64,000 bases of DNA from Pandoraea capi (GTDB lineage: Bacteria > Pseudomonadota > Gammaproteobacteria > Burkholderiales > Burkholderiaceae), in the NCBI RefSeq assembly GCF_902459735.1, contig NZ_CABPRV010000002.1, positions 62,001 to 126,000 on the forward strand, written 5' to 3'. Shown piece by piece: positions 16,239-26,300 of the stretch. Position 1 is the stretch's first letter; each line of letters begins with the position of its first letter. The notes under the pieces are model-generated. The model was not told where the DNA came from. It saw only the letters and a list, made by a program, of their open reading frames with translations, and did no database searches. Made by a program: the position numbers and the translations under genes.

Positions 16239-18929
16239 TTACCAGCGCCAGCGCACGCCGAGCGTGGCAGACACACTCTGCTGGCGCGTATCGTCGATCT
16301 GCGTGAGGTAGGCGAGCGAGGCATACACGCTCGCGTGCTTGTTGAAGCGGCCGGCCACACCGACGCCGAACTGGGCCGCCGTGGTGTTCGCGCTCGATAC
16401 GATTGGCGTCGTGCCGCCGAAAATCGCTTTCCCGTCGTTGCCGAACGTGTGCAGCAGATTGAATAGCAGATAGGGACGCAGCAGGCCACGTTCGCCGTCG
16501 TAATTGCCTTCCAGACGGGCGCCGATTCGGGCGAGCCAGCTACTGGTGCTGTCGAACGACACCGTGGAGACCGCGTCGGTCAGGTCGTTCAGCGACTGGC
16601 GCTGATAGACGATTTGCGCCTGCGGTTCGAGCGTGAGGGTCGACGTCAGACGGATCGGCCAACCCGTCTCCAGCGACGCCGATATCGCTTTGCCGCGCGT
16701 GCTCGTGTTCATGCCGCTGACCGGCTTCGATTCGTATTGCAGGGTCGAGCCAAGCACCACGGCATCGAGGTAGGCGAGGTTGGGCATCACGTGTGTCCAG
16801 TACAAACCTGCGCTGTACATGTCCAGGCCCAACGTGCCGGTGTGAGTGTCCATCGCGCCCAGTGCGCTGCCTTGCGTGTCGCCCGAGGCGCGTGTCCATC
16901 CCGCGATAATCCCTACGTGATCGTTGTGCCCGCTGTCCGTTCGGCGCGACACGAGGTCATGGCCGATCTGTACGCCCCCGATGTTGCCGTCGAATTGGGG
17001 CGACACATCGCCTTTGGGACGAAACTGTTCCGTCTGCCCCCAGACCCGCGCCCAACCTGCCGGCAGCCAGCCGTTCTCGTCGAGCAGGCCTTGTTGCCCC
17101 TGCCGCTCGTGGAACGTTCCCATCTGCGCGAAGCCGGCCACGCGTGCGATCTCCGGCATGACGGAGTACACCGGGACTTCCACCCGGTAGATAGGCATCG
17201 GGGCCGAGCCTTCGGCGCCCGTTGGCGGACTGCCGACGGCGCCGACCGGCGAGAGTACCGTGCTGATCGTCTGTCCCGTCAGCGGGTCGACATAAGTCAC
17301 CGCAGTGGCCACGGGCACGGTGGAGCGTAGATACCAGTTGTTGGCAGTGCCGGGCGTGGTGCCGCCTTGATACAGGTAGTACGTGTAGGCGCCCTGACTG
17401 ACGGCGCCGTTCAGCGTGAAGGCGCTGGCCGACGACGTGGCGCCGCCGACTGCGTTGACCATCGGAATGCCGTTACCCGTCGTGAGTGCCCCGGCCCCGC
17501 CCATGTTGTTGACCGAGAGCGTCGTAGTGCCGCCGATCGCACCGCCGCTCACGGTGAGCGGGGCGACCTTCGAGTTGTCGTCGCCAAGCACGGTATCGAT
17601 CGCGAGTTTGCCGCCCTGGCCCGTGTAATTTCCCACGACGGTCAGCGTGCCGTTGCCGGCGCCATCGCCCGGGCGCACGGTGCCGGCGTTAGTCAGATTG
17701 CCGGTGAGTGTGCCGGTACCGGTGAGCGTGGCGCCCGATGCCACCTGCGACGTTGCACCCCCGAGCGTACTGTTCAGCGTGAACACGCCGCTTTGAAACT
17801 GTGCCGATGTGAAGTTGCCGCTGCCCGTCCATGTCCAGTTGTCGCCCTGCATATTGAGCGTGCCGAAATTGACGAACGGATTGCTCGACGTACCGCTGCC
17901 TTGCAGATTGACGGTGCTTACCGCACTGCTACCGCCGTCGGCGGTGCCGATGATCTGCGAGCCTGTCTGCAATGTCAGCGTATTGGAGCGTGCGGCTGCG
18001 TTCATTGCAATGGCCTTGCCCACGTCGCTCTGGATCAGGCCCGCATTGGTGATGGAGACCGTGCCGTTGACCGTGCGAACCCCGAACCCCTGACGGCTGA
18101 TGATCTGGCCGCCCGCCTGATTCACGATCGACGTTGTGAAGCCCGAGGCCGTGTTCGACACGACGGCGTCGCTGTTGATGCCGCGCGCTTCGATGTAGCC
18201 GCTGTTGGTTAGACGGTTGTTGTTGCCCTGCATGAACACCGTGAACGAACGGTTCGACGCTGTGCCGCCTGTCGTGATCAGCGTGCCGCTGTTCGTGACG
18301 CTGCTTTGCCCGCCCACCACGCTGATCGCACGGCTGCCGCCGCCGTTTGCCGTCACGGTCCCGGTGTTGACGAAGGTGCTGTTCAGACCGAGGCCGGACG
18401 ATTGCCCCCATGCGGCGGTCATGCCGAAGGCGTTCGGACCGTTGACGGTGATCGTGCCGTTATTGGTCAGCGAGTCGTGGTTGCCGTTGCTCGCCATGCC
18501 ATCGTTTTCGAACCCTGATGTCGTGATGACGCCGGTCGACGTGTTGACGAGCGTGTTGTCATCATGAGCGCCGAGCATCGCCGCGCCACGGCCTGACGGG
18601 TTGGTGCCGGTCATGCTCACCGTGCCGGCGTTGGTAATCGTGCTGGAGGAGTCGACGGTGATCGTCGCGATATCGGGTGACGCGCGCACCGAGGAGATCG
18701 TCGCGCCTTGCTGGACATTCACCGTCACCCCCGTGCTGCCCGCCTGTGCGGCGACGACGCCGTCTGTGCCCGTGCAGGTCACAGTGGTGCCGCTCGGTGG
18801 CGCAACGTTATCGCATGCGGCACGCGCCTGCGTGGCGCAACACAGCGACAGGGCCAGAATGAGGGGCTTGAGGGGCAGCGGACACTGCGCGGATCCGAAA
18901 GACGCAACGGCACGTGGCGAGGTCGTCAT
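16239..18929 (-). CDS. Autotransporter (type Va secretion) adhesin-like protein
   Basis: 896 residues in three parts. An extended signal peptide ends near residue 37 (CCATQARA). The passenger (about 40-600) is built of short repeats rich in Gly, Thr, Ser, Asn and Val (for example NAGTV, GTGTLTGNLTNAGTV), typical of a beta-helix. The C-terminal beta-barrel (about 620-896) ends in aromatic VRWRW, the classic outer membrane sorting end. The barrel exports the passenger to the cell surface. No protease motif is seen, so adhesion or self-association is the simplest guess. The ATG at 18929 has AGGAG six bases upstream. The promoter region is unusually AT-rich for this genome. Confidence 0.88.
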   Translation of the reverse strand: MTTSPRAVASFGSAQCPLPLKPLILALSLCCATQARAACDNVAPPSGTTVTCTGTDGVVAAQAGSTGVTVNVQQGATISSVRASPDIATITVDSSSTITNAGTVSMTGTNPSGRGAAMLGAHDDNTLVNTSTGVITTSGFENDGMASNGNHDSLTNNGTITVNGPNAFGMTAAWGQSSGLGLNSTFVNTGTVTANGGGSRAISVVGGQSSVTNSGTLITTGGTASNRSFTVFMQGNNNRLTNSGYIEARGINSDAVVSNTASGFTTSIVNQAGGQIISRQGFGVRTVNGTVSITNAGLIQSDVGKAIAMNAAARSNTLTLQTGSQIIGTADGGSSAVSTVNLQGSGTSSNPFVNFGTLNMQGDNWTWTGSGNFTSAQFQSGVFTLNSTLGGATSQVASGATLTGTGTLTGNLTNAGTVRPGDGAGNGTLTVVGNYTGQGGKLAIDTVLGDDNSKVAPLTVSGGAIGGTTTLSVNNMGGAGALTTGNGIPMVNAVGGATSSASAFTLNGAVSQGAYTYYLYQGGTTPGTANNWYLRSTVPVATAVTYVDPLTGQTISTVLSPVGAVGSPPTGAEGSAPMPIYRVEVPVYSVMPEIARVAGFAQMGTFHERQGQQGLLDENGWLPAGWARVWGQTEQFRPKGDVSPQFDGNIGGVQIGHDLVSRRTDSGHNDHVGIIAGWTRASGDTQGSALGAMDTHTGTLGLDMYSAGLYWTHVMPNLAYLDAVVLGSTLQYESKPVSGMNTSTRGKAISASLETGWPIRLTSTLTLEPQAQIVYQRQSLNDLTDAVSTVSFDSTSSWLARIGARLEGNYDGERGLLRPYLLFNLLHTFGNDGKAIFGGTTPIVSSANTTAAQFGVGVAGRFNKHASVYASLAYLTQIDDTRQQSVSATLGVRWRW

Positions 18930-19218
18930 ATCGCGCTCCTGAGGGTGGGGAAATTTTTTAATTCATATCGCGCAATTCAAGTGAATTCAAAATAGGTGCT
19001 TAATTCTTCAACAACAAATATCGGCGTTGTTTTTTGGTGAGTTGTAATAAGTTGTTACGGGCTTCTAGATTTTCTAAGGAAAGTTTTCGAATTCCGGTCT
19101 GATTTTCTTTTTAATTCGAATTAAGCGGTGGCGCGGGTCTCGGGAGGCTTCGGTCTGGCGGACGTTCCGGGCGTCCTGTAGAGTGTGATTTTTCGTCGAT
19201 TCCGAAGCGCTATATTCA
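18930..19218. other. AT-rich regulatory region between divergent genes
   Basis: 289 bases far richer in A and T than the surroundings, between the autotransporter (minus) and a small plus-strand gene. It contains two GAATTCAA/TTGAATTC-like copies near 18970-18990 and the inverted repeat TTAATTCGAATTAA near 19111-19124. Such AT-rich upstream DNA before a surface protein often attracts H-NS-like silencers; that role is an inference. Confidence 0.5.
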
Positions 19219-19608
19219 ATGCCTTCTACTATTCGCAATTCGCTTGTCTGGATTTTCGATGCTTTTGAACACGATGAGTCGTATTTGCGCAAACGAATGT
19301 TCGGGGCTGAAGCGGCTTATGTGAATGGCCGGCAATGTCTCGCGGTCATCGACCGGGATGCGCCGTGGGATGGTCTGCTGGTTTGCACGTCGCATGAGCA
19401 TCACGCGTCGCTGATGGCGGAAATGCCGGCGTTGCGCCCGCACCCGGTGCTGGGGAAGTGGCTCTACATGCCGCAGTCCGAGGACACGTTCGAAGCCGTT
19501 GCGTCGCGCCTCACGGCATTGGTGCTTGCAGGCGACCCCCGTATCGGCATCGAACCGAAACCCCGCAAGCCACGCAAGGCGGCTAACGAGAGGGTGCGCG
19601 CGGGATAG
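19219..19608 (+). CDS. Small conserved protein, possibly TfoX N-terminal/YjbR-like
   Basis: 129 residues. The segment YLRKRMFGAEAAYVNGRQCLAV resembles the N-terminal domain of TfoX/Sxy-like proteins and related YjbR/MmcQ-type folds, and the middle KWLYMPQSEDTFEAVASRL is amphipathic helix. The tail is Lys/Arg-rich (PKPRKPRKAANER), suggesting possible nucleic-acid contact. I cannot name a function. It is divergent from the autotransporter and convergent with the DHA2 exporter (22 bases between stops). The ATG at 19219 is the only reasonable start; no strong Shine-Dalgarno is visible. Confidence 0.55.
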   Translation: MPSTIRNSLVWIFDAFEHDESYLRKRMFGAEAAYVNGRQCLAVIDRDAPWDGLLVCTSHEHHASLMAEMPALRPHPVLGKWLYMPQSEDTFEAVASRLTALVLAGDPRIGIEPKPRKPRKAANERVRAG

Positions 19609-19630
19609 CGCCCGCGCAAACGTCGGCAGT

Positions 19631-21178
19631 TCAGTCGGCTGCGATATGCACCATTTCTTCGGACTCGTCGGCCTGACCTGGCGCCTTTTTCTTCATCCGG
19701 ATGAAGAGCAGTAGCGGCATGACGACGACCGTGAGCAGGAGCATTAGCCGGAAATCGTCCAGATACGCAATCATTGCCGCCTGACGGGTGACCTCCGCAT
19801 TGAGCGCGGCCATGGCTGCTGCGCCATACGTCTGCACGTAGCTCTGGACCCCTTGCGAGAACGGTGTGATGTGCTCGGAGAGCACGGCATGATTCACCTG
19901 CGTGTTCTGGGTGAGCAGCGTCTGCACGACCGAAATACCGATGCTGCTGCCGATGTTGCGCGACAGGCTGTAGATCGCCGCGCCATCGGCACGGAACTGT
20001 CCCGGCAGCGTGGCGAACGTCACCGTCGTGAGCGGTACGAACACGAAGCCCAGCCCGAAGCCCTGAATCACCCCCGGCCAGACGATGTCCGACGGACTCA
20101 GCGTCAGCGAGTAGCCGGCCATCAGATACAACGAATAGGCGGTCAGGGCGAAGCCGAAGCCGAGCAGATACCGTACGTCGACCTTGCCGACGAGCCGCCC
20201 GACGATCAGCATCGCCGCCATGGTCCCCGCACCCGAGGGCGCGGTGACCAGGCCGGTCAGAATGGCGGGGTAGCCGAACAGGCTTTGCAGCATGGGCGGG
20301 AGCAGGGCGCGCGTGGCGTAGAGAATGATGCCGACGACGAAGATGTAGACGACGCCCGTGTTGAAGTTCCGGTCACGCAGCAGTGCGCGGTTGAAGAAGG
20401 AATGTTCGCCGGCCGTCCATGTGTGAACTATGAAATATGCGAAGCAGATGATGGCGCCGAGCATCTCCAGCCAGATTTCCGTCGAGTTGAGCCAGTCCTG
20501 CTGCTCGCCTCGGTCCAGCAGGAGTTGCAACAGCCCGATGGCCAGACTCAGGGTGACGAAGCCCAACGCGTCGAATTTGCCCGCTTTTTGCTCAGGCGGC
20601 TCTCGCAGATAGGCGGCAATCCCCAGGAAGGCGATCAGTCCGATGGGCAGGTTGATGTAGAAGACCCAGCGCCAGTTATAGCTGTCCGTGAGCCATCCGC
20701 CGAGCGACGGCCCGAGAATCGGCCCGACCATCACGCCCATGCCGAACACCGCCATGGCCGAGCCGTGCTTGCTCGGCGGATTGATGTCGAGCATGGTCGC
20801 CTGCGAGAGGGGCACGAGTGCCGCGCCACAAATGCCCTGAAACAAACGCGCCGCCACGATCTCGGTGAGCGATTGCGCCATGCCGCACAGGGCAGACGCA
20901 ATGGTGAAGCCCGCCACCGACCACAGGAAGACGCGGCGTCGGCCGAAGCGCGCGCAAAGCGTACCGGTGAGCGGGGTGGCGATGGCGGCGGCCACGATGT
21001 AGGACGTCAGCACCCACGTGATCGAGTCCTGCGACGCGGACAAGCTGCCCTGCATGTGAGGCAGCGCAACGTTGGCGATGGTGCTGTCGAGCGTCTGCAA
21101 GATCGTTGCCAGCATGACGGAGACGCTGACGAGCGCCCGGTGTTTGCCCGGATCGTCAGCCTTAGCGGGGGATGCCAC
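19631..21178 (-). CDS. DHA2-family (EmrB/QacA) multidrug efflux transporter
   Basis: 515 residues with 14 predicted membrane helices, the size of EmrB-type drug:H+ antiporters. Family signatures: the first helix LQTLDSTIANVALPHMQGSL, the motif-A loop GTLCARFGRRRVFLWSV, and GPILGPSLGGWLTD after helix 5. It exports hydrophobic compounds across the inner membrane. I place the start at the GTG at 21178, which has AGAGGAA five bases before it; a longer frame to 21223 lacks a ribosome site. It lies 144 bases downstream of a MarR gene on the same strand, which probably controls it. There is no adjacent HlyD partner, unlike the second DHA2 system at 46254. Confidence 0.9.
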   Translation of the reverse strand: MASPAKADDPGKHRALVSVSVMLATILQTLDSTIANVALPHMQGSLSASQDSITWVLTSYIVAAAIATPLTGTLCARFGRRRVFLWSVAGFTIASALCGMAQSLTEIVAARLFQGICGAALVPLSQATMLDINPPSKHGSAMAVFGMGVMVGPILGPSLGGWLTDSYNWRWVFYINLPIGLIAFLGIAAYLREPPEQKAGKFDALGFVTLSLAIGLLQLLLDRGEQQDWLNSTEIWLEMLGAIICFAYFIVHTWTAGEHSFFNRALLRDRNFNTGVVYIFVVGIILYATRALLPPMLQSLFGYPAILTGLVTAPSGAGTMAAMLIVGRLVGKVDVRYLLGFGFALTAYSLYLMAGYSLTLSPSDIVWPGVIQGFGLGFVFVPLTTVTFATLPGQFRADGAAIYSLSRNIGSSIGISVVQTLLTQNTQVNHAVLSEHITPFSQGVQSYVQTYGAAAMAALNAEVTRQAAMIAYLDDFRLMLLLTVVVMPLLLFIRMKKKAPGQADESEEMVHIAAD

Positions 21179-21322
21179 GGTATTTCCTCTGGTAGATCGT
21201 CGCGCGTGGTGTTCTTCGCGCACCGTTGTCGGGCGGTCCGATGGCCTGTCGCCTCGTCCGCATTTCTTATGGGTTTGCCGCCGGTGACCGGCGACTCTTG
21301 TCTCCTGCCTCGTGGTTCGTCT

Positions 21323-21823
21323 TTATTCCGATTCGGTCTCCCTGGCGACGTCGTCCCTGAGTTTTGCGGGAGCGGGGCATTCGGCTTCGGCGCGTGTGAG
21401 GCTGGTCAGGACCTTGCCCAGCAGGCGCGAGAGTTCGACGCGCTCGGCTGGTGTCAGGTCGGCCAGTGCTTCGCGCTCGGTCACGTTGGCGAATGCCACG
21501 ATGGTGTCGATCTTGGCCTCGGAGGCATCGGTCAGATAGAGCAGATGGGCGCGCTTGTCGTGCGGATCGCGTTCGCGTCGCACCAATCCCTTTTCCCGCA
21601 GGCGATCCAGCAGCCGCACGAGCGCCATCGGCGTGAGTTCCATGCGTTCGGCGAGTTCGGCCTGCGTCTGCACGCCGTAGCGATGCAGCATCACCAGCAC
21701 GCGGCATTGCGCCCGTGTCAGGTCGAAGTTGCCCCGGGCGCGCCGGTCGAACAGCCGCGAATGCACGCGTGCCACATCGTGAACCAGCGTGCCGAACCGG
21801 GAGGACCAATCGATTTTCGGCAT
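21323..21823 (-). CDS. MarR family transcriptional regulator
   Basis: 166 residues with the MarR winged helix: LTRAQCRVLVMLHRYG, the recognition region QAELAERMELTPMALVRLLDRL, and the wing ending in the family's conserved DPHDKRAHLLYLT. MarR dimers bind palindromes near their own promoter and release DNA on binding phenolic or drug-like ligands. It is the first gene of a probable two-gene operon with the DHA2 exporter downstream. A candidate operator (TAAAC-AC-GTTTA) lies at 21900-21911, 77 bases upstream of its start. Confidence 0.9.
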   Translation of the reverse strand: MPKIDWSSRFGTLVHDVARVHSRLFDRRARGNFDLTRAQCRVLVMLHRYGVQTQAELAERMELTPMALVRLLDRLREKGLVRRERDPHDKRAHLLYLTDASEAKIDTIVAFANVTEREALADLTPAERVELSRLLGKVLTSLTRAEAECPAPAKLRDDVARETESE

Positions 21824-21899
21824 GTCGTCGTCAGGGCTGGCGGGGCGAGACGCGTCGCTCGTCCCTTCGTCGCGACATCCCGTCAGTCAGTGAAATTAG

Positions 21900-21911
21900 T
21901 AAACACGTTTA
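21900..21911. promoter_or_regulatory. Candidate MarR operator
   Basis: TAAAC-AC-GTTTA, five-base arms around two bases, in a short AT-rich island directly upstream of the MarR gene. Autorepression from such a site is usual in the family. Confidence 0.4.
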
Positions 21912-22129
21912 TCATTTTGCCAGAGTCTTTCTTAGGACGGCAACTGTCTCAAATAGGTGACAGCCGATCTCCGGGGAAAGATGGCGTAAGCGGGTGACGG
22001 GGAATTCCCGGATCGTTGGCAAACCGTTTCATACGGTGGGACGGGGCTTCCCGGGCCATTGGCGCCGGGGCGGAACGGGGCGGCGTGGAGGTCCCGCGAG
22101 GAATGTGAAAAACCTAACGAAAATAAGCA

Positions 22130-22159
22130 CTTGACACTTCGCTCAAGCGGATCAAGAAA
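22130..22159 (+). promoter_or_regulatory. Promoter candidate with inverted repeat before the N-acyl amino acid synthase
   Basis: A perfect -35 TTGACA (22131-22136) is followed after 17 bases by a poor -10 (AAGAAA). The -35 is part of an inverted repeat CTTGA-8 nt-TCAAG (22130-22147). A weak -10 with an overlapping repeat suits a regulated, possibly activator-dependent promoter. Confidence 0.35.
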
Positions 22160-22234
22160 GGAATTGTGCGATGCAGTGGCGCCTTTGCCCATGCACGGCA
22201 CCAGCCCTTTCATTGACCTTAAGGAGTGTCAATC

Positions 22235-23134
22235 ATGTTTGATCTTGCACAAGCTTCGGATGTCCTGTCGATCACCAATGCCGACCGGCCGACCGGCAGT
22301 CTCCATCGGGTGTCGCCGCCCGCCGCGGTTCGTCCGCCGGTGTCTGCGATGTCCGATACCGTGGCATTGCGTGAAGAGCGTTTGCCTTTCATTGTCTCCA
22401 TTGCGAGCGACGAGACATCACTGCGCGATGCCGTGGCGATGCGTCAGGCGGCTTATGGCCGTCATCTGCCGGAGCTCGCTGCCACATTGAGCGACCCGGA
22501 ATCCAGCGACCGTGAACCGGGGGCTATCGTGCTCATGGCACGCGCACGGCTCGACGGTGCGGTACTTGGCACGATGCGTATCCAGACCAATCGGTACCAC
22601 GCGCTGCATCTCGAGGATTCCGCACCGCTGCCCGACTGGTTGGGGAGTGCGGCGCTTGCGGAAGCGACTCGTCTGGGTGTGGTGGCCGGGCCTGTCGGGC
22701 GGGTCGTCAAGACGGCGCTTTTCAAGGCCTTCTATCAGTATTGCCTGCTCTCGGGCATCGACTGGATGGTGATCACGGCGCGCCCGCCGCTGCATCGGCA
22801 GTACGAAGCGCTGATGTTTACCGACGTGTTCCCGTCTCAGGAACTGATTCCGATGGCTCACGTTGGCGGCATCGGGCACCGCGTACTGGCGCTCGACGTG
22901 GCGCAGGCACGCACGCGCTGGCAGGCGGCGGGGCATCCGTTGTTTGCTTATATGTGCCTCACGCACCATCCCGACTTGCGTCTCGGCATGCCGGATGAGC
23001 AAGGGGTGGCGGATCGTCGGTACGAAGTCAAGCCGGCACCGGTCGAAGCCAGTGTTGGCGCGCATTTGCGGGATTTATCTTTTGGTGCCGACGAGGTACG
23101 ATGCGTAGCAGCAGGCTACAGCCTGGCGGTGTAA
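22235..23134 (+). CDS. N-acyl amino acid synthase, FeeM type (GNAT-like)
   Basis: 299 residues. The central part resembles FeeM-type acyltransferases, a GNAT-related family first found on environmental DNA, which join a fatty acyl group from acyl-carrier protein to an amino acid. Recognisable segments: SLRDAVAMRQAAYGRHLPEL, the beta-bulge region VLGTMRIQTN, LAEATRLGVVAGPVGRVVKT, and GIDWMVITARPPLHRQYEAL with FTDVFPS. The N-terminal 55 residues are poorly conserved-looking. Products of the family are long-chain N-acyl amino acids with surfactant or signalling roles. The ATG at 22235 has AAGGAG eight bases upstream. The next gene on the strand is a membrane GGDEF-EAL sensor 218 bases on. Confidence 0.75.
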   Translation: MFDLAQASDVLSITNADRPTGSLHRVSPPAAVRPPVSAMSDTVALREERLPFIVSIASDETSLRDAVAMRQAAYGRHLPELAATLSDPESSDREPGAIVLMARARLDGAVLGTMRIQTNRYHALHLEDSAPLPDWLGSAALAEATRLGVVAGPVGRVVKTALFKAFYQYCLLSGIDWMVITARPPLHRQYEALMFTDVFPSQELIPMAHVGGIGHRVLALDVAQARTRWQAAGHPLFAYMCLTHHPDLRLGMPDEQGVADRRYEVKPAPVEASVGAHLRDLSFGADEVRCVAAGYSLAV

Positions 23135-23137
23135 TGC

Positions 23138-23154
23138 CGTTAAGCGAATTAACG
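23138..23154 (+). promoter_or_regulatory. Small inverted repeat after the FeeM-type gene
   Basis: CGTTAA-5 nt-TTAACG starts four bases after the stop codon. The stem is AT-rich and has no T-tract, so it is more likely a protein site for the downstream gene than a terminator. The remaining bases to 23352 are GC-rich and empty. Confidence 0.3.
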
Positions 23155-23352
23155 TTATCCCGTCGTATGCCGCAGGGGTTTCCGGCAGCGACGGCGGTAA
23201 CGGGTTTTACGGGCGAGAGACACCTGCCCGTGCAGGCCGGAACAGCGGCGGCACGGGACAGGGCCGGCCCGGCCGGGGAGGCGAGCTTTCGGGCACGCCT
23301 CGTTCGGGATTCACCGCGGGGGCGACTAACGAGATAAGGGCACAAAAGTCAT

Positions 23353-26300
23353 ATGGCGGGGGAACTCGGCAACGAGCGTGACGATCACGGCCGTAATACG
23401 AACGATTTCTCCGATGAGTTGAGCGAACTCACCGGCGCGCGGCGCCGTTGGCGTATTACCGCACGACTCGACGAGCTCTTTCGAAGCATTTCCCTGTACG
23501 CCGTGCCCGCAGCGATCATGCTGCTCTCGGGCATCGTGCTCATGTTTCAGGAAAGTCAGTACGCCGTGCGCGGTGCAACGCCGGTGTCGTTTCAGGCGCA
23601 AGGCGATTTGCCGGCCACCTTCAATCCGCCGATGGCGCAAGGCGCGCTGGAGCGCGTCACGCCCGTCCAGCAATTCAGCACGCATCTGTCAGAAGCGCCC
23701 GTGTGGTTTCGCTTTACGGTACCGCCCGTGGGCGATCAGGAGCGGACCGTCATCGAATTCCCGTCTCGTCACGCGCAGACGCTCGCCTGCTGGCGCAGTC
23801 CCGACAGTCCCGCGATTGGCCGCGCCGATCGAAGTGGGGTGAGCGGGGCGGTGCGGATGTCGAAAGCGGGCTTCGCGATCGATCTCGGCCATCTCGTCGA
23901 ACCGGTGACGCTGCTCTGCCAGGGCACGTTTTCCGGCCCGGCGCACCTGTCGCTGGTGGCTTGGCCTGCGCCGGAGTTGCGCATCTCCGAGAAAGAGTTT
24001 CATCGCAGCAACGGCTTGCTGGAAGGCGGGTTGCTCACGCTGTCGGCGTTCGTGCTGGTCACCGCCATCATCAACAAGGAATGGCTCTATGTATTGTTTG
24101 CCGCCTGGCTGATCGGCAACCTGCGGCTCGCGGCAAATTCGCTGGGCGCCGATACGCAGTGGCTGGAGCGTGCCATTCCAATGGACTGGGACGCGCTGGT
24201 GCGCAAGGCGACGTTCGCGATCTACTACGTGCTGACCTATTCGCTGTTCACGCAGTTGTTCAAGCGGGAGTTGCGCCGGATCGGTTTGCGCTGGATGGTG
24301 ATGGTGCTGCAATGGGCCGGTGTGGTGCTGTGCTGCGCGGCCATTGCCTTGCCGTATGCGCATTTCATTCCGGTGTTGTGGGCCGTCGCGGCGCTTGGCA
24401 TCGTGATCGTGCTGGTGCTGCTCGCGCGCATTCTCGTGCTCACGCGCTCGCGGGTTGCGGTCTGGTATAGCGCGTCGCTCGCCATCGTCCTGTTCGCGAC
24501 GTTTTCCGAGGTGATCGCCGCCGCGTTCAACGCCCGTGCGTTGTCGTCGGCGCTCAACAGCGTGACGGCGGCGCTCTTCTCGAGCCTGATGGCGGCGCTG
24601 GCCATTGCCGAGCAGATGCGCATGGAGCATCAAGGCAAGCTCGAAGCCCAGACCGAATTGCGTAATGCATACGACGTCACGCCGGTGGGGCTCTTCACGC
24701 TCAACGATCAGGGGGTGTTCGTACGGGGCAATGCCGCGCTGCACACCATGCTGGGTATTCCCAGCACCGAAGGGCGCACTTTCCGCTGGGACCAGTTCTT
24801 CGGTCAGAGCACCTGGCGCATGTTGCTCGATGTGGCTCAGCACAGCGATGAGTCGGAGCTTGAAATCCTTTCGCTGCCGCGCGACGACGGCCGCGTGAGC
24901 CGCTATCTCGTCAAGGCGATCTTCTCCGACGGGCGTATCGAAGGCTCGTTGCAGGACATCACGGAACGCGCCCGCACGATGGAGCAGTTGCGCTATCTGG
25001 CGGAGAACGATCCGCTGACCGGGGTTTCGAACCGGCGCGGTATCGAGAAATCGCTCGGCGAAGCCATCCGGACGCTGTCGGACGCGCGTCCCGCGGCGCT
25101 GGCGTATCTGGATCTGGACCGCTTCAAGCTCGTCAACGATCTGTTCGGTCACGCGGCCGGCGACGAGGTGCTGCGCCAGGCCTGCGACCGGATGCGCGCG
25201 CGGCTGTCGACGGAGCAAAGCGTGGGCCGCACCGGTGGCGACGAATTCATCGTGGTGTTCCGCGATGCCACCATCAAGGAGGCCGCCGCCGTGGCGCGTC
25301 GTCTGGTCGACGCGATTGCGGGTGAGCCTTATCAGATCGGAGACCGGGCGTTTCAGGTGCGGGCGTCGGCCGGGGTCATCGAGCTGACGACCGACATGCG
25401 CGTTCCAGACGCCATTTCGTCGGCGGACCGTGCCTGCCGTGAAGCCAAGAAGAGCCGACGCGAACTGGTCGTCTACGAACGCGGTGCGGCAGCGTTCCGC
25501 GAGCGGCTGGCGGAATTGCGTCTGATCGACGCCCTCGACGCCGGCCTCACGCCCAATACGTTGTTCCTCGAAATGCAGCCGATCATGGAGATGGCGTCGC
25601 CGGGAGAGTCGCTGAATTTCGAGGTGCTCCTGCGTATGCGCGATTCGGACGGCAATATCGTGCCGGCCTCGCGCATCATCAGTGCCGCCGAGGAGAACGG
25701 CACCATCGGCATGATCGATAAATGGGTGCTGACGAACACGCTGGCGTGGATCGATGCGCATCGCGAGCAGCTTCCCAAGACGCGGTTCGTGTGTGTGAAT
25801 CTCTCCGGTGCGTCGCTCAACGACGAACACTTCGTGCGCGACATCTTCGCCACGCTGGCCGCGCACGAGCGTTCGGTCGGGTTGCTGTGCATCGAGATCA
25901 CGGAGACGGTGGCGTTGCACGATCTAGACAATACGCGCCGCTTCGTCGATCGCATTCATCAGTTGGGCGGACGCATTGCGCTCGACGATTTCGGGGCGGG
26001 CTTCAGTTCGTTTTCGTATCTCAAGGATCTCGCGGTCGACGCCATCAAAATCGACGGCGCGTTCGTCAAGAGCATGGCCGCACACCCGGCCAATCTGGCG
26101 ATCGTCGAGGCCATCGTCGCGCTGGCCAAGAATCTGGGGATTCGCAGCGTCGCGGAGTGGGTGGAAGATGCCTCGACCCTCGAAGCGCTGTCGGAGCTCG
26201 GTGTCGACTATGTACAGGGGTTTTTGATTGCGCGTCCGCAGACCCCAGAAGCCATTCTTGCCGCCGACTCGGCAGCGAGCTTCGTGCGCGACCCGCAACT

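Larger units (their letters stand above)
21824..22234. other. Divergent promoter region between marR-like and feeM-like genes
   Basis: 411 bases without a gene. It holds the MarR operator candidate (21900-21911) and a perfect -35 hexamer with a hairpin (22130-22159). The stretch 21960-22100 is GC-rich and shows nothing I can name. Confidence 0.5.

Noticed and set aside
19853-21997. Long plus-strand open frame (714 codons) opposite the DHA2 exporter and MarR genes
   Set aside because: Spans two recognisable minus-strand genes and their spacer, with Arg/Glu/Gln/His-biased composition; a shadow.
23101-23337. Open frame of 78 codons after the FeeM-type gene
   Set aside because: It overlaps the end of the synthase in another frame and is Arg/Gly/Ala-rich, as random GC-rich DNA gives; no ribosome site.
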